In this document: positions 8,351-15,621 of the stretch, one piece after another
Numbering within the stretch: position 1 is the stretch's first letter
Layout of the letters: each line of letters starts with the position of its first letter
Source of the DNA: JAUUZQ01 sp964538375
GTDB taxonomy: Bacteria > Bacteroidota > Bacteroidia > Bacteroidales > GCA-2748055
Assembly (NCBI GenBank): GCA_964538375.1
Contig: CAZIFQ010000031.1
Coordinates: forward strand, 1-40,336
DNA: 40,336 nt
Direction: 5' to 3'
Notes under the pieces: model-generated
Seen by the model: the letters and a program-made list of their open reading frames with translations, nothing else
Told to the model about the DNA's origin: nothing
Database searches by the model: none
Made by a program: the position numbers and the translations under genes

Positions 8351-9129
8351 GTGACAAAATTGAAAAGATGGAGGCCTTTGGCAGACTCCTTGATGTAATG
8401 GATGAATTAAGAGAGAAATGCCCCTGGGATCGGGAACAATCCATAGAAAGTTTAAGGAACCTTACTATAGAAGAGACTTATGAACTGGCCGATGCCATTA
8501 TTGAAGATGACATGGAGGGTATCAGGGAAGAGCTGGGAGACATCTTACTGCACATTGTTTTCTATGCAAAAATTGGCGATGAGAAAAATGAATTTGACAT
8601 TACCGACGTTATCAATGGCATCAACAAAAAACTTATTTTCCGTCACCCTCATGTTTTTGGAGAGAGAAAGGTAAGTGGATCGAATGAAGTAGTCAGCAAT
8701 TGGGAAGAATTGAAAATCGAGGAGGGCAATGGTAAAAAAACAGTACTTGGTGGTGTGCCAAAATCCTTACCGGCATTAATAAAAGCACACAGGATTCAAG
8801 ACAAAGCCCGGGCAGTAGGATTTGACTGGGCAGATAAGAACGATATCTGGGACAAAGTTGACGAAGAAATTGCTGAAGTAAAGAATGAATTAAAGAGTGG
8901 TCAGAATGATCTGCTTGAATCAGAGTTTGGAGACTTGCTATTTTCAATAGTTAATGCAGCAAGATTATTCAATATTGAACCTGAAACAGCCCTTGAAAGA
9001 ACAAACAAAAAATTCATCAGGAGATTCAACTACATAGAAGAACAAGCAAAAAAAACAAACAGGAATGCAAGTGACCTGGAGCTTGAGGAGATGGATAAAT
9101 TCTGGGAAGAAGCAAAAAAAGGCGAATAG
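8347..9129 (+). CDS. mazG: Nucleoside triphosphate pyrophosphohydrolase MazG
   Basis: MazG hydrolyses (d)NTPs to the monophosphates and pyrophosphate in the cytoplasm and is thought to clear non-canonical nucleotides or modulate ppGpp levels. The 260-residue length matches the two-domain E. coli type (263). The N-terminal domain shows CPWDREQS, the metal-binding EETYE motif (residues 42-46) and EELGDILLH (61-69). A second MazG domain follows near residues 165-235, with VDEEIAEVKNEL and ESEFGDLLFS. The ATGA overlap couples it to the DUF62 gene, which suggests a shared role in nucleotide or nucleoside housekeeping. It converges with DUF5606, leaving only six bases between stop codons. Confidence 0.95.
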   Translation: MSDKIEKMEAFGRLLDVMDELREKCPWDREQSIESLRNLTIEETYELADAIIEDDMEGIREELGDILLHIVFYAKIGDEKNEFDITDVINGINKKLIFRHPHVFGERKVSGSNEVVSNWEELKIEEGNGKKTVLGGVPKSLPALIKAHRIQDKARAVGFDWADKNDIWDKVDEEIAEVKNELKSGQNDLLESEFGDLLFSIVNAARLFNIEPETALERTNKKFIRRFNYIEEQAKKTNRNASDLELEEMDKFWEEAKKGE

Positions 9130-9135
9130 AGCTAT

Positions 9136-9609
9136 CTATTTCTCTTTCTTTTCCTCTTTGTCTTCCTCTTTCTTTTCCTCTTTCTTTTCCTCTTTGGCTT
9201 CCTCTTCTTCCTGCTCTTTTACTTCGAGTAAGCCAAGTTGGTGCAACTGGTTGTACCAGGTAATCACTTTCTTAATGTCAGACACATATACACGTTCGTC
9301 GTCATATTCAGGAAGAACTTCACTGAAATAGCTTTTCAAGGCATCGTTGGAACTTTTAGCATCAACAGCTAAGCCACCATCTTCTTTTTCATGAATCTTC
9401 ATAAATACCTCTGACAGTGGCATATCCTCATCATTAGTAAATATAGCAATATCTTCAAGTGAACTTAATCTTGCAGTTGCGGGCGCAACATGCCTCTTAT
9501 TATCTAAGAGTGATTCAACAACAATACCGTTTCTGGCCTGGGCAATAAAGCGAAATAATCCTCCTTTACCCGAAATGGACATCAAATCCTTAACATTAAT
9601 TGTATTCAT
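9136..9609 (-). CDS. DUF5606 family protein with Lys/Glu-rich tail
   Basis: This 157-residue cytoplasmic protein matches the conserved Bacteroidota family DUF5606, whose function is unknown. The N-terminal 130 residues are well ordered, opening with a segment on 'sensing' or fold-like strands (DLMSISGKGGLFRFIAQ). The last 25 or so residues are almost only Lys and Glu, encoded by a 12-bp tandem repeat (9142-9201). The tail is probably a flexible or helical charged extension whose length can vary. It follows the TerB-DnaJ gene by 37 bases and is likely the last member of the ybbR-coaE operon. Confidence 0.85.
   Translation of the reverse strand: MNTINVKDLMSISGKGGLFRFIAQARNGIVVESLLDNKRHVAPATARLSSLEDIAIFTNDEDMPLSEVFMKIHEKEDGGLAVDAKSSNDALKSYFSEVLPEYDDERVYVSDIKKVITWYNQLHQLGLLEVKEQEEEEAKEEKKEEKKEEDKEEKKEK
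9142..9201. repeat. 12-bp tandem repeat inside the DUF5606 gene
   Basis: Five successive 12-base units start with CTCTTT (three identical CTCTTTCTTTTC units and two variants), followed by a degenerate sixth. The period is four codons, so gain or loss of units would keep the reading frame and only change the length of the Lys/Glu tail. Confidence 0.85.
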
Positions 9610-9646
9610 TCAAATCTTAATTTATCAATAACACACAAAGATAGAA

Positions 9647-10381
9647 CTATTTTATATTTCGTTGCTCTTTAACCTTATCATAAGCATCTTTCACCTTCCT
9701 GAACTTTTCCTGGGCCACCTTTTTAAAATCCTCTCCAAGGTGACTTACTTTATCAGGATGATATTTCATGGCCATTCTCCTGTAGGCCTTTTTAACTTCA
9801 TCATCTGTTGCTGTAGGATCAATCTCAAGTATTCTATACGCCGCATCTGATTCATCAATAAACATGGCCTGAATACTCTTATAATCAGATTCAGCGATAT
9901 TCATGTATCCGGCTATTTTCTTAATAAGTATTTTCTCACCATCTGTAACACCAGCGTCAGCAGATGCAATTCCGAATAGAAAGTGAATCATCTCCAATCT
10001 ATAGGAATAATCCAGTTGCTTGTTTAGTTGCAGGGTAACGTCCTTCACAGGAATCTCCTGTTTCAAAATATCTTTTAGAAGTACTACGGCCTCATTTGCT
10101 GTCTCAGCGCCAAATCTTGTGTAAAAATAGTTCTTGACATAGTCAAGCTCACTTTTCATAACCCTGCCATCTGCTTTCATTACTGCAGCCACCAAGACCA
10201 ATAAAGAAGCAGCATAGTCTCCACGCATGGTCGACCTGTAAACTCTCTTTTGTGCAGCCGTATCACCATTCTTAGCTCCGCCATCAAAAATTGAACCTAC
10301 AGCTAGCCCCATAATACCTCCGATGGGTCCACCAAGAGCCCATCCAAGTCCTAATCCAATCCATTTACCAAATTTTGCCAT
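9647..10381 (-). CDS. TerB-like and DnaJ-domain co-chaperone (DjlA-like)
   Basis: This 244-residue protein has three parts. A Gly-rich hydrophobic N-terminus (residues 1-35) has the small-residue spacing of a membrane-inserting glycine zipper. An all-helical TerB/DjlA-type domain occupies about residues 50-165. A C-terminal J domain (about 178-244) contains the HPD signature needed to stimulate the ATPase of DnaK. The same order is found in E. coli DjlA, a membrane-anchored co-chaperone, so it probably recruits DnaK to the inner membrane. Its start codon directly follows the coaE stop with no spacing. The client proteins are unknown. Confidence 0.85.
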   Translation of the reverse strand: MAKFGKWIGLGLGWALGGPIGGIMGLAVGSIFDGGAKNGDTAAQKRVYRSTMRGDYAASLLVLVAAVMKADGRVMKSELDYVKNYFYTRFGAETANEAVVLLKDILKQEIPVKDVTLQLNKQLDYSYRLEMIHFLFGIASADAGVTDGEKILIKKIAGYMNIAESDYKSIQAMFIDESDAAYRILEIDPTATDDEVKKAYRRMAMKYHPDKVSHLGEDFKKVAQEKFRKVKDAYDKVKEQRNIK

Positions 10382-10981
10382 CTAACTAAATTGTTTATTC
10401 TTAATACTTTGATGCAAATCTACAATTTGCCGGAGAATCATGCTATCAATATCATTATAAATTATAAAATCAGCACTTTTCATTTTCTCCTTATCGCTCA
10501 TCTGATTATTCATTCTTTCTATAACGCTCTCCTCTGAAGTATTGTCGCGAGCTACGACCCTGCTAATCCTCGTTTTCTTTTCTGCTACAACAAGAATATT
10601 ATGGTCCATTAGTTTATATGCTCCGGACTCAATCAGGATAGCTGCCTCTTTAATAAGGTAAGGGGCTTCATTTTTCTTTTTCCTGGCCCAACTTTTAAAG
10701 TCATCATTGACTGCAGGATGCACAATAGCGTTCAATTCAGACAAGAGTTGTTTGTCAACAAATACCCTTTCTGAAATATACTTCCTATTCAATTGTTTAT
10801 CAGTATATGCCTTATCTCCAAATAGTTCCTTGACACGATATAGAAGATCTTGATTTTCAGTCATCAAAACCTTTGCCTGTTCATCAGAATCATATACAGG
10901 AATACCCAATGCCATAAAAACCCTGGCAACAAAGGACTTTCCACTCCCAATTCCACCTGTCAAACCAACTTTCAACATCAT
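10382..10981 (-). CDS. coaE: Dephospho-CoA kinase
   Basis: CoaE phosphorylates the 3'-hydroxyl of dephospho-CoA, the last step of coenzyme A synthesis, in the cytoplasm. The 199-residue length is typical. The P-loop GGIGSGKS is at residues 9-16, followed by the YDSDEQAK segment, the HPAV motif of the CoA-binding region, and a C-terminal ARDN/R-rich lid. Two ATG codons are adjacent at the start; either would work. The start overlaps the ybbR stop by four bases, and the following gene begins immediately after its stop, so the unit is tightly co-translated. Confidence 0.95.
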   Translation of the reverse strand: MMLKVGLTGGIGSGKSFVARVFMALGIPVYDSDEQAKVLMTENQDLLYRVKELFGDKAYTDKQLNRKYISERVFVDKQLLSELNAIVHPAVNDDFKSWARKKKNEAPYLIKEAAILIESGAYKLMDHNILVVAEKKTRISRVVARDNTSEESVIERMNNQMSDKEKMKSADFIIYNDIDSMILRQIVDLHQSIKNKQFS

Positions 10982-11982
10982 TTAACAGATAATAAATATT
11001 CGACCGTTTGAGGATAAAAATCCAGGTTCTCCAGATAGTCAGGATACTTCTTCAAATCCACTTGTATTTTTTTCTTGTTCTCAAGAACTTCTGCGTAATT
11101 TACTTCAGCCCAGAATGATTCTGGTGATACACGATCATAGTTACTTAGGCCGAGGATACCGGAGACCCGTATGCGAGGAGGAAATGTCTGCATCCTCATC
11201 GAATCGGGAAGACCCTCGATCTGAATAGGAACATACATTTGAAGTTCCGTAAGTTTTTCAAGATTGATAGTGCACTCCACTTCATCGTGTTCGAATCTAA
11301 ATCTATGATGCCTTACTATTTCCAGGGTCTCAGAATAGCTTTTTTCCAACAAGCCAAGATCTTTCTCTTCTGTGGTCAGATGAGTCAGTGTATCCAGAAA
11401 AATATCAGGTCCTTTAACCAGCACTGAATCTGGACTAAGTTGGATATTACCTACTATAGTAAATTGTTTTCCTAATTTATATTTAATGGCCGGAATTACG
11501 GGAAGCAGTTTCTCTACTTCAGAGGCAAACTGGAAAATAAGTGAGTCTGGCGACAATTCAATGAGTTCCAATTCTACAGGTAACTGCCGGGCAATTTGCT
11601 CCCTGGCATACCTGCTCAATAGAAAAAACTTTGAAGAATCCCCTGGAAAACGATTCATTGTAAAAGACGATACCCGGAAATTTATCGGTACGGGTCTGTT
11701 CATCACTTTGTACCTCAATAATGCATACCCATGGGCATTTACTTTAAGACCAAGTGACTCCGGCAAATCATTAACTTGCACCTTCTTCTCCGGGAAGTTA
11801 GTATAGGTTATTGGATATTTAATCTCCGTGGTGTAATTTTTGCTTAATGCATTCAGTATCCAGATAAACACAGAGAGCACCAGGAAGAAAGAAAATAGCA
11901 ATATTTTTCTTTTCCACTGCAAACGGTTCCTTTCCGAAAATGCAGGAATATTCTGTAACCTTTTTGGATTAATCGACACCAT
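10978..11982 (-). CDS. YbbR-like domain protein (CdaR-like)
   Basis: This 334-residue protein has one N-terminal transmembrane segment (about residues 27-46) and a large extracytoplasmic part that fits tandem YbbR-like domains. In Firmicutes the YbbR protein CdaR binds and regulates the membrane diadenylate cyclase CdaA. In Bacteroidota the gene is often found near coaE, as here, and no cdaA is in this window. It is the first gene after the terminator that follows yajC, so it probably has its own promoter, although the upstream TAAATTTA is one base off the -7 consensus. The family call is good; a role in c-di-AMP control is inference. Confidence 0.8.
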   Translation of the reverse strand: MVSINPKRLQNIPAFSERNRLQWKRKILLFSFFLVLSVFIWILNALSKNYTTEIKYPITYTNFPEKKVQVNDLPESLGLKVNAHGYALLRYKVMNRPVPINFRVSSFTMNRFPGDSSKFFLLSRYAREQIARQLPVELELIELSPDSLIFQFASEVEKLLPVIPAIKYKLGKQFTIVGNIQLSPDSVLVKGPDIFLDTLTHLTTEEKDLGLLEKSYSETLEIVRHHRFRFEHDEVECTINLEKLTELQMYVPIQIEGLPDSMRMQTFPPRIRVSGILGLSNYDRVSPESFWAEVNYAEVLENKKKIQVDLKKYPDYLENLDFYPQTVEYLLSVK

Positions 11983-12001
11983 TAGTGGAAGTAAATTTAA
12001 T

Positions 12002-12040
12002 AAAAAAAGAGTTCAACAAGATAATTCCCTGCTGAACTCT
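12002..12040 (-). terminator. Rho-independent terminator after yajC
   Basis: On the minus strand AGAGTTCA and TGAACTCT form an 8-bp stem around a 17-base loop, followed by seven T. It sits just after the yajC stop and separates the nusB-yajC unit from ybbR-coaE. Confidence 0.75.
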
Positions 12041-12062
12041 TCTTATGTCGTCAAAGAAAAAC

Positions 12063-12392
12063 TTATTTCTTTGGTTTTACAGGAGCATCTGAAGCATCAG
12101 GAGTAACAGCAGACTTGTCGACTTTAACGATTATGTTTTCCGCTATTTCCAATGTTACAGTATTATCTTTTACATCGTTTATTTTTCCATAAATACCACC
12201 GCTTGTAGATACTTTATCTCCCTTTTTCAAGGAACTTCGATAGTTTGTTGCTTCCTTTTGTTTTTTCACCTGGGGGCGAATCATAAAGAAATAGAATACA
12301 ACAATAATCAGTACTAAGAATACCAAAGATTGTAGACCAGGTCCTTTCGGTGCCGCTCCATCTGCTTGCAAGAATTGAAATAATAAGCTCAT
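12063..12392 (-). CDS. yajC: Preprotein translocase subunit YajC
   Basis: YajC is a small inner-membrane partner of SecDF in protein export. The 109-residue protein has a single membrane segment (about residues 22-38), the diagnostic MIRPQVKKQKE stretch just after it, and the soluble tail with GDKVSTSGGIYGKI that defines the family. It starts 33 bases after the DUF1573 lipoprotein and ends shortly before a strong terminator. No secD or secF is in the window. Confidence 0.95.
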   Translation of the reverse strand: MSLLFQFLQADGAAPKGPGLQSLVFLVLIIVVFYFFMIRPQVKKQKEATNYRSSLKKGDKVSTSGGIYGKINDVKDNTVTLEIAENIIVKVDKSAVTPDASDAPVKPKK

Positions 12393-12425
12393 AATTAATT
12401 TTTTTATTGTGAATATTTATTGTGT

Positions 12426-12851
12426 TTAATTTACTTCTGCTTTTATATAGAGAGTATTTGTTGCATTGTTTGCATTAGAATTAACAGTAATTCTGATATT
12501 TGAATTTCCGCTTTTTCCAGAGGAATTAAAAATTACTTTTATACCATCTTTATCTCCCGGATTAAGAGGTTTTTCATTCCACTTAGGAACTGTACAACCA
12601 CATCCAGCCTTGATCGAGTAAATTACCAATGGCGCATCCCCCGTATTTTGATACTTAAAATAAGTAAGCACCTGCTCACCTTCAACTATAGTGCCCAGGT
12701 TATTAACTGTAGTGTCAAATTCAATGGCAGGCGTTGAACCCAAAGCAGTATTCTCAGGGGAGATTTTACTTTGCTCATTCTCAGAAGCAGAAGTACATCC
12801 AACTACTCCCAGAAAAATGATAATGATATATATGAAATTAAGCTTTTTCAT
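12426..12851 (-). CDS. DUF1573 domain lipoprotein
   Basis: This exported lipoprotein of 141 residues has a DUF1573 domain, an immunoglobulin-like beta fold of unknown function abundant in Bacteroidota. I chose the internal ATG at 12851. It gives a clean signal peptide with lipobox Cys19 (GVVGC), avoids a 26-base overlap with nusB, and follows a -7-like element. The longer frame starting at 12917 would add 22 residues that do not look like a signal peptide. The domain pattern (TVNNLGTIVEGEQVLTYF, then CGCTVPKWNEKPLNPGDK) is characteristic, including the Cys-Gly-Cys. It lies between nusB and yajC. Confidence 0.85.
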   Translation of the reverse strand: MKKLNFIYIIIIFLGVVGCTSASENEQSKISPENTALGSTPAIEFDTTVNNLGTIVEGEQVLTYFKYQNTGDAPLVIYSIKAGCGCTVPKWNEKPLNPGDKDGIKVIFNSSGKSGNSNIRITVNSNANNATNTLYIKAEVN

Positions 12852-12859
12852 TGGAGCCA

Positions 12860-12867
12860 CAAAGATA
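12860..12867 (-). promoter_or_regulatory. Candidate -7 element before the DUF1573 gene
   Basis: Read on the minus strand the sequence is TATCTTTG, matching TAnnTTTG, nine bases before the chosen ATG. The leader would be almost absent and no -33 TTG is visible. It could be a weak internal promoter or a chance match. Confidence 0.3.
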
Positions 12868-12891
12868 ATAGATTTATTAAAAGGTAAATAA

Positions 12892-13851
12892 CTATTCCTT
12901 TTCTTCATTTTCACCAATTAAGCCTCTACCTGTTTTTGAGATGAGATTTTGCTCTCTTAAATCAGCAGCAACTTTATCAAGGACCCCATTGATAAATACA
13001 TTACTTTTGCTTGTACTATAGTATTTTGAGATCTCCAGGTATTCGTTAAGTGTAACTTTCGTTGGAATGGAAGAAAATCCTACCAATTCTGCAATAGCCA
13101 TTTGCATAATCAGAATATCCATAAATGCAATTCGATCCAAATCCCAATTTTTTGTATTGTTCTTGATGTACTCCAGGTATTCATTCCTGTTAAGAATAGA
13201 TTTTCTGAACAAGCCTATCGCAAAATCTTTATCCTCAGGATTTTTATAAAGTTCAAGGAGCTTTACATCCTCTTCATCTTCTTTGAATCGCTTAATAGTT
13301 TTAATCAGCATACTAATCATAAACTCAAGGTCATCATTCCAATAAATACTTTGCTCCTCAAGAACAGATTCTAAATTCTCATTGGGAAGAATAATGTTTG
13401 TAAACAACCTGATAATAATCTTTTTATCATCTGCATATGAACTACTCTCAAGATTCATATACTCCTGGTATCCCTCATCTTCGAGAATAAGCTTATACAT
13501 TTCTTTGATCAACTCCGGATAATCTACCCATGAAAGCTTTGCAGCATCCGCATAGCGCAAAAGTTGCTCAGAGTAACGAAGTTGATGTGTGAGCCTATTT
13601 TCGACAAAGCGTGTATTTGGATTAAGATCTTCCCGGGAAGGTATTCTTTTATTTCTGCCAATTTCAATCCTGGATTCAGCCAGGTTGGAAATTTCCATTA
13701 TCATAACAAGAAGATAGTGGTACAAATCATATGATTTGTTGATATTCTTCTGTAATTCTTTTTCCGCCAGGTTCAATTGATCATTATCTGCCTGGTAATA
13801 TGCATACAATGTCTGTAAAACCTTGATTCGTAATTGCCTTCTGCTTATCAT
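12892..13851 (-). CDS. nusB: Transcription antitermination factor NusB, long form
   Basis: NusB binds boxA RNA with NusE (S10) and supports antitermination during rRNA synthesis. The C-terminal third (about residues 215-305) carries the NusB fold, with DRIAFMDILIMQMAIAEL and the PTKVTLNEYLEISKYYSTSKSNVFINGVLD stretch being clear family blocks (cited here in two parts: residues PTKVTLNEYLEIS and KYYSTSKSNVFINGVLD). The protein has 319 residues, more than twice the 139 of E. coli NusB. The extra N-terminal two-thirds is helical and resembles the long NusB proteins of Bacteroidota. The extension's role is unknown. The gene heads the nusB-DUF1573-yajC unit and has a -7 element 35 bases upstream. 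Confidence 0.9.
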   Translation of the reverse strand: MISRRQLRIKVLQTLYAYYQADNDQLNLAEKELQKNINKSYDLYHYLLVMIMEISNLAESRIEIGRNKRIPSREDLNPNTRFVENRLTHQLRYSEQLLRYADAAKLSWVDYPELIKEMYKLILEDEGYQEYMNLESSSYADDKKIIIRLFTNIILPNENLESVLEEQSIYWNDDLEFMISMLIKTIKRFKEDEEDVKLLELYKNPEDKDFAIGLFRKSILNRNEYLEYIKNNTKNWDLDRIAFMDILIMQMAIAELVGFSSIPTKVTLNEYLEISKYYSTSKSNVFINGVLDKVAADLREQNLISKTGRGLIGENEEKE

Positions 13852-13885
13852 GAATAAAGAACCTGTGTTTTAAAATTAAGCGTCA

Positions 13886-13893
13886 CAAATTTA
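13886..13893 (-). promoter_or_regulatory. Candidate promoter of nusB
   Basis: Read on the minus strand the -7 element is TAAATTTG. A TTTG (13909-13912) precedes it with 15 bases between, slightly short for the usual -33/-7 spacing. The inferred leader is about 28 bases. Confidence 0.45.
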
Positions 13894-13990
13894 CACTATT
13901 TTTTCTTACAAACTAAAATTGTTTGAGGAAGTGAAAATCACTTAAAACTAAATACTTAGCATGATAAAGGGAAGATATAAAAGATTAATA

Positions 13991-14015
13991 TGCGTGCTTT
14001 ATACGCATAAAGCGC
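13991..14015. repeat. Nested inverted repeats with mutually exclusive pairings
   Basis: GCTTTAT (13996-14002) pairs with ATAAAGC (14007-14013) around a four-base loop, and a G-C and a T-G pair extend it. TGCGT (13991-13995) could instead pair with ACGCA (14003-14007). The two structures exclude each other. It lies upstream of the inferred DUF3276 start site, so a DNA operator is also possible. Confidence 0.4.
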
Positions 14016-14074
14016 TGTCAAAATATTGACCAAAGTTTAACAATGCAACGATGAAGTACTTATATTTTGTCCTT

Positions 14075-14082
14075 TAATTTTG
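14075..14082 (+). promoter_or_regulatory. Candidate -7 element of the DUF3276 gene
   Basis: TAATTTTG fits TAnnTTTG and gives a leader of about 60 bases before the ATG at 14152. No good -33 element is visible. Confidence 0.35.
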
Positions 14083-14151
14083 AATATTAGTAAAAAAATT
14101 TACATTTTTGAAAGAAGATAGAGTGGATGTACCCTCACTAAACGAACAGAA

Positions 14152-14565
14152 ATGAACGAAGAAGGAAAAGAAAACAATGGAGAGATTGTAAATGATCAAT
14201 CGCATGAAGAGATTTACTCACAGGTTGTTAGAGCCGGTAAGAGAACCTATTTCTTTGATGTAAAAGCTACAAGGCGAAACGATTATTATCTGACAATTAC
14301 TGAAAGTAAGAAACGATTTAACAGAGATGGGAAGTTTTTCTATGAAAAACATAAATTATTTCTGTACAAAGAAGATTTCGACAAGTTTGCAGATAGCTTG
14401 AAAGATGTGATTAATTACATTCGAGAGGCGAATCCTCAACCAATTGAACTTGAAGAGGACAGGGTGGCTGCCAAGGATGAAGAGAAAGTTGAAACCGAGG
14501 TGGTAACTGAGACTAAGGACTTCACAAATGTTGATTTTGAAGATCTGGAGGACACTAATACCTAG
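14152..14565 (+). CDS. DUF3276 / PUR-alpha-like nucleic-acid-binding protein
   Basis: This 137-residue cytoplasmic protein belongs to DUF3276, the bacterial PUR family related to eukaryotic Pur-alpha and to Borrelia BpuR. Members bind single-stranded DNA or RNA. The PUR repeat covers about residues 24-90: YSQVVRAGKRTYFFDVKATR, then YYLTITESKKRF, then the helix FDKFADSLKDVINYI. The C-terminal 40 residues are acidic and probably disordered. The bacterial form has a single repeat and is expected to dimerise. It has its own upstream region and a weak terminator. Its targets are unknown. Confidence 0.85.
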   Translation: MNEEGKENNGEIVNDQSHEEIYSQVVRAGKRTYFFDVKATRRNDYYLTITESKKRFNRDGKFFYEKHKLFLYKEDFDKFADSLKDVINYIREANPQPIELEEDRVAAKDEEKVETEVVTETKDFTNVDFEDLEDTNT

Positions 14566-14611
14566 CTAATTAGTCAGAATAAGATTTTTAGTACATATTT
14601 AGAAAGCAATT

Positions 14612-14640
14612 CAACCTGACTTTGTTCAGTTGTTATTTTT
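14612..14640 (+). terminator. Weak terminator after the DUF3276 gene
   Basis: CAACCTGA and TCAGTTG pair with one bulged base, followed by TTATTTTT. The stem is short and AT-containing, and the T-run overlaps the stop region of the convergent gene, so confidence is modest. Confidence 0.35.
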
Positions 14641-15361
14641 ATTTCTTTCGTTCAATAAAATCCTCTATCTCCTTAAAGCTTAAACTCTTAACGTTTGTTA
14701 CAATACATGTATCTCTCAGAAAGTCACCATAATGGTTACATTCATCAATACCTTCTGAGAATACCTTTTTTACAGGATGATGTATAGGCAAGAGCAGTAA
14801 AAATGTTGCCAGGTAACCGGAATTTTTCACTTCTTCAAGCTCCGCATCATACTTCTTCAACACTTCGGAAAATTCGTTTTTAATTATTTTCATCTGAACT
14901 TCAGACAGTTTTTCCCTGTTTCTTGCTATCAGCGCCACAAAATATCTCAATTTGTCTGCTCTTCCACCAAGCCCGGTGGAAATAAATATCTGGTTCTCCT
15001 CAAGGAGATGACTCTCAAGATTCATTCTGGACTCATGCAAAGCTAATATGCCCCATTCCTTTAACTCAGGGTCAGGATTCTGAAGATAAGACTCAATAGT
15101 CCTGTATGCCGAAACGTCATTCATTGTAGCTAACCTTGCCAACACTTGTTTCTTAGAGCCAGTAGGAGCATCAGGATCATCCAATACAGGCAGCTGACTG
15201 ATCGCCCAACTCTCATCAAATTCAAGGGACATCTTTTTCGAAAACTCAAAATACTCTATTTGCAGATCCACATCAATGGTATCTTCCATGATATTAAAGT
15301 TTCCTGGTATGACTCCAAAAATCTCCTTTATCTTGTCATATAGGTTTTCATGATCTTCCAT
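14639..15361 (-). CDS. Unrecognised helical, HEAT-repeat-like protein
   Basis: I do not recognise this 240-residue protein by family. It has no signal peptide or membrane segment and is predicted cytoplasmic. Residues about 75-125 (LARLATMNDVSAYRTIESYL, then DPELKEWGILALHESRM) have the spacing of HEAT-like helical repeats, and most of the rest looks helical as well. The C-terminal half has a Cys/His-containing stretch (GIDECNHYGDFLRDTC) with no obvious metal motif. It stands alone, converging with the DUF3276 gene, with a candidate promoter about 50 bases upstream. A scaffold or protein-interaction role would fit the repeats but is speculation. The reading frame is long, uninterrupted and in line with neighbour composition, so it is a real gene. 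Confidence 0.75.
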   Translation of the reverse strand: MEDHENLYDKIKEIFGVIPGNFNIMEDTIDVDLQIEYFEFSKKMSLEFDESWAISQLPVLDDPDAPTGSKKQVLARLATMNDVSAYRTIESYLQNPDPELKEWGILALHESRMNLESHLLEENQIFISTGLGGRADKLRYFVALIARNREKLSEVQMKIIKNEFSEVLKKYDAELEEVKNSGYLATFLLLLPIHHPVKKVFSEGIDECNHYGDFLRDTCIVTNVKSLSFKEIEDFIERKK

Positions 15362-15410
15362 ATATTAAATCTCAACCTTCATATAAATATAAATAATCGG
15401 TATTCAAAAA

Positions 15411-15418
15411 CAAAATTA
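15411..15418 (-). promoter_or_regulatory. Candidate -7 element of the HEAT-like gene
   Basis: Read on the minus strand the sequence is TAATTTTG, about 50 bases before the start codon. A TTG lies 23 bases further upstream, slightly beyond the usual spacing. Confidence 0.35.
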
Positions 15419-15553
15419 TCTTCCAATAAATCAGTGAAGTACAACTTTTTTATATATAAAGAGCACATAGCATATCAACTCTTCATAGATGGGTAATATT
15501 GTAAAAATTCTGACCTAAGCTTGAATTGGTATGGAATACTGGCAATGTATTCC

Positions 15554-15585
15554 TTTGTGAGGGCAATACTTTCTTGTTATATTTG
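15554..15585 (+). promoter_or_regulatory. Bacteroidota-type promoter of the DUF456 gene
   Basis: A TTTG at 15554-15557 is followed after 20 bases by TATATTTG at 15578-15585, the best -33/-7 pair in the window. Transcription would begin near 15590-15593, which excludes the ATG at 15526 and supports the one at 15622. Confidence 0.7.
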
Positions 15586-15621
15586 TTGTGGAGAGAATTT
15601 TTAAAAAAAAACAGATCGACC

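Larger units (their letters stand above)
13852..14151. other. 300-base divergent intergenic region
   Basis: This gap separates divergent nusB and the DUF3276 gene. It contains one candidate -7 element for each gene and a nested hairpin at 13991-14015. I see no small open reading frame with a convincing start and no RNA gene. Confidence 0.6.

Noticed and set aside
12852..12917. Longer N-terminus for the DUF1573 lipoprotein
   Set aside because: It overlaps nusB and hides a good signal peptide with lipobox that begins at 12851.
15526..15621. Longer N-terminus for the DUF456 protein
   Set aside because: The best promoter in the window lies between 15526 and 15622, and the added residues do not resemble the family start.
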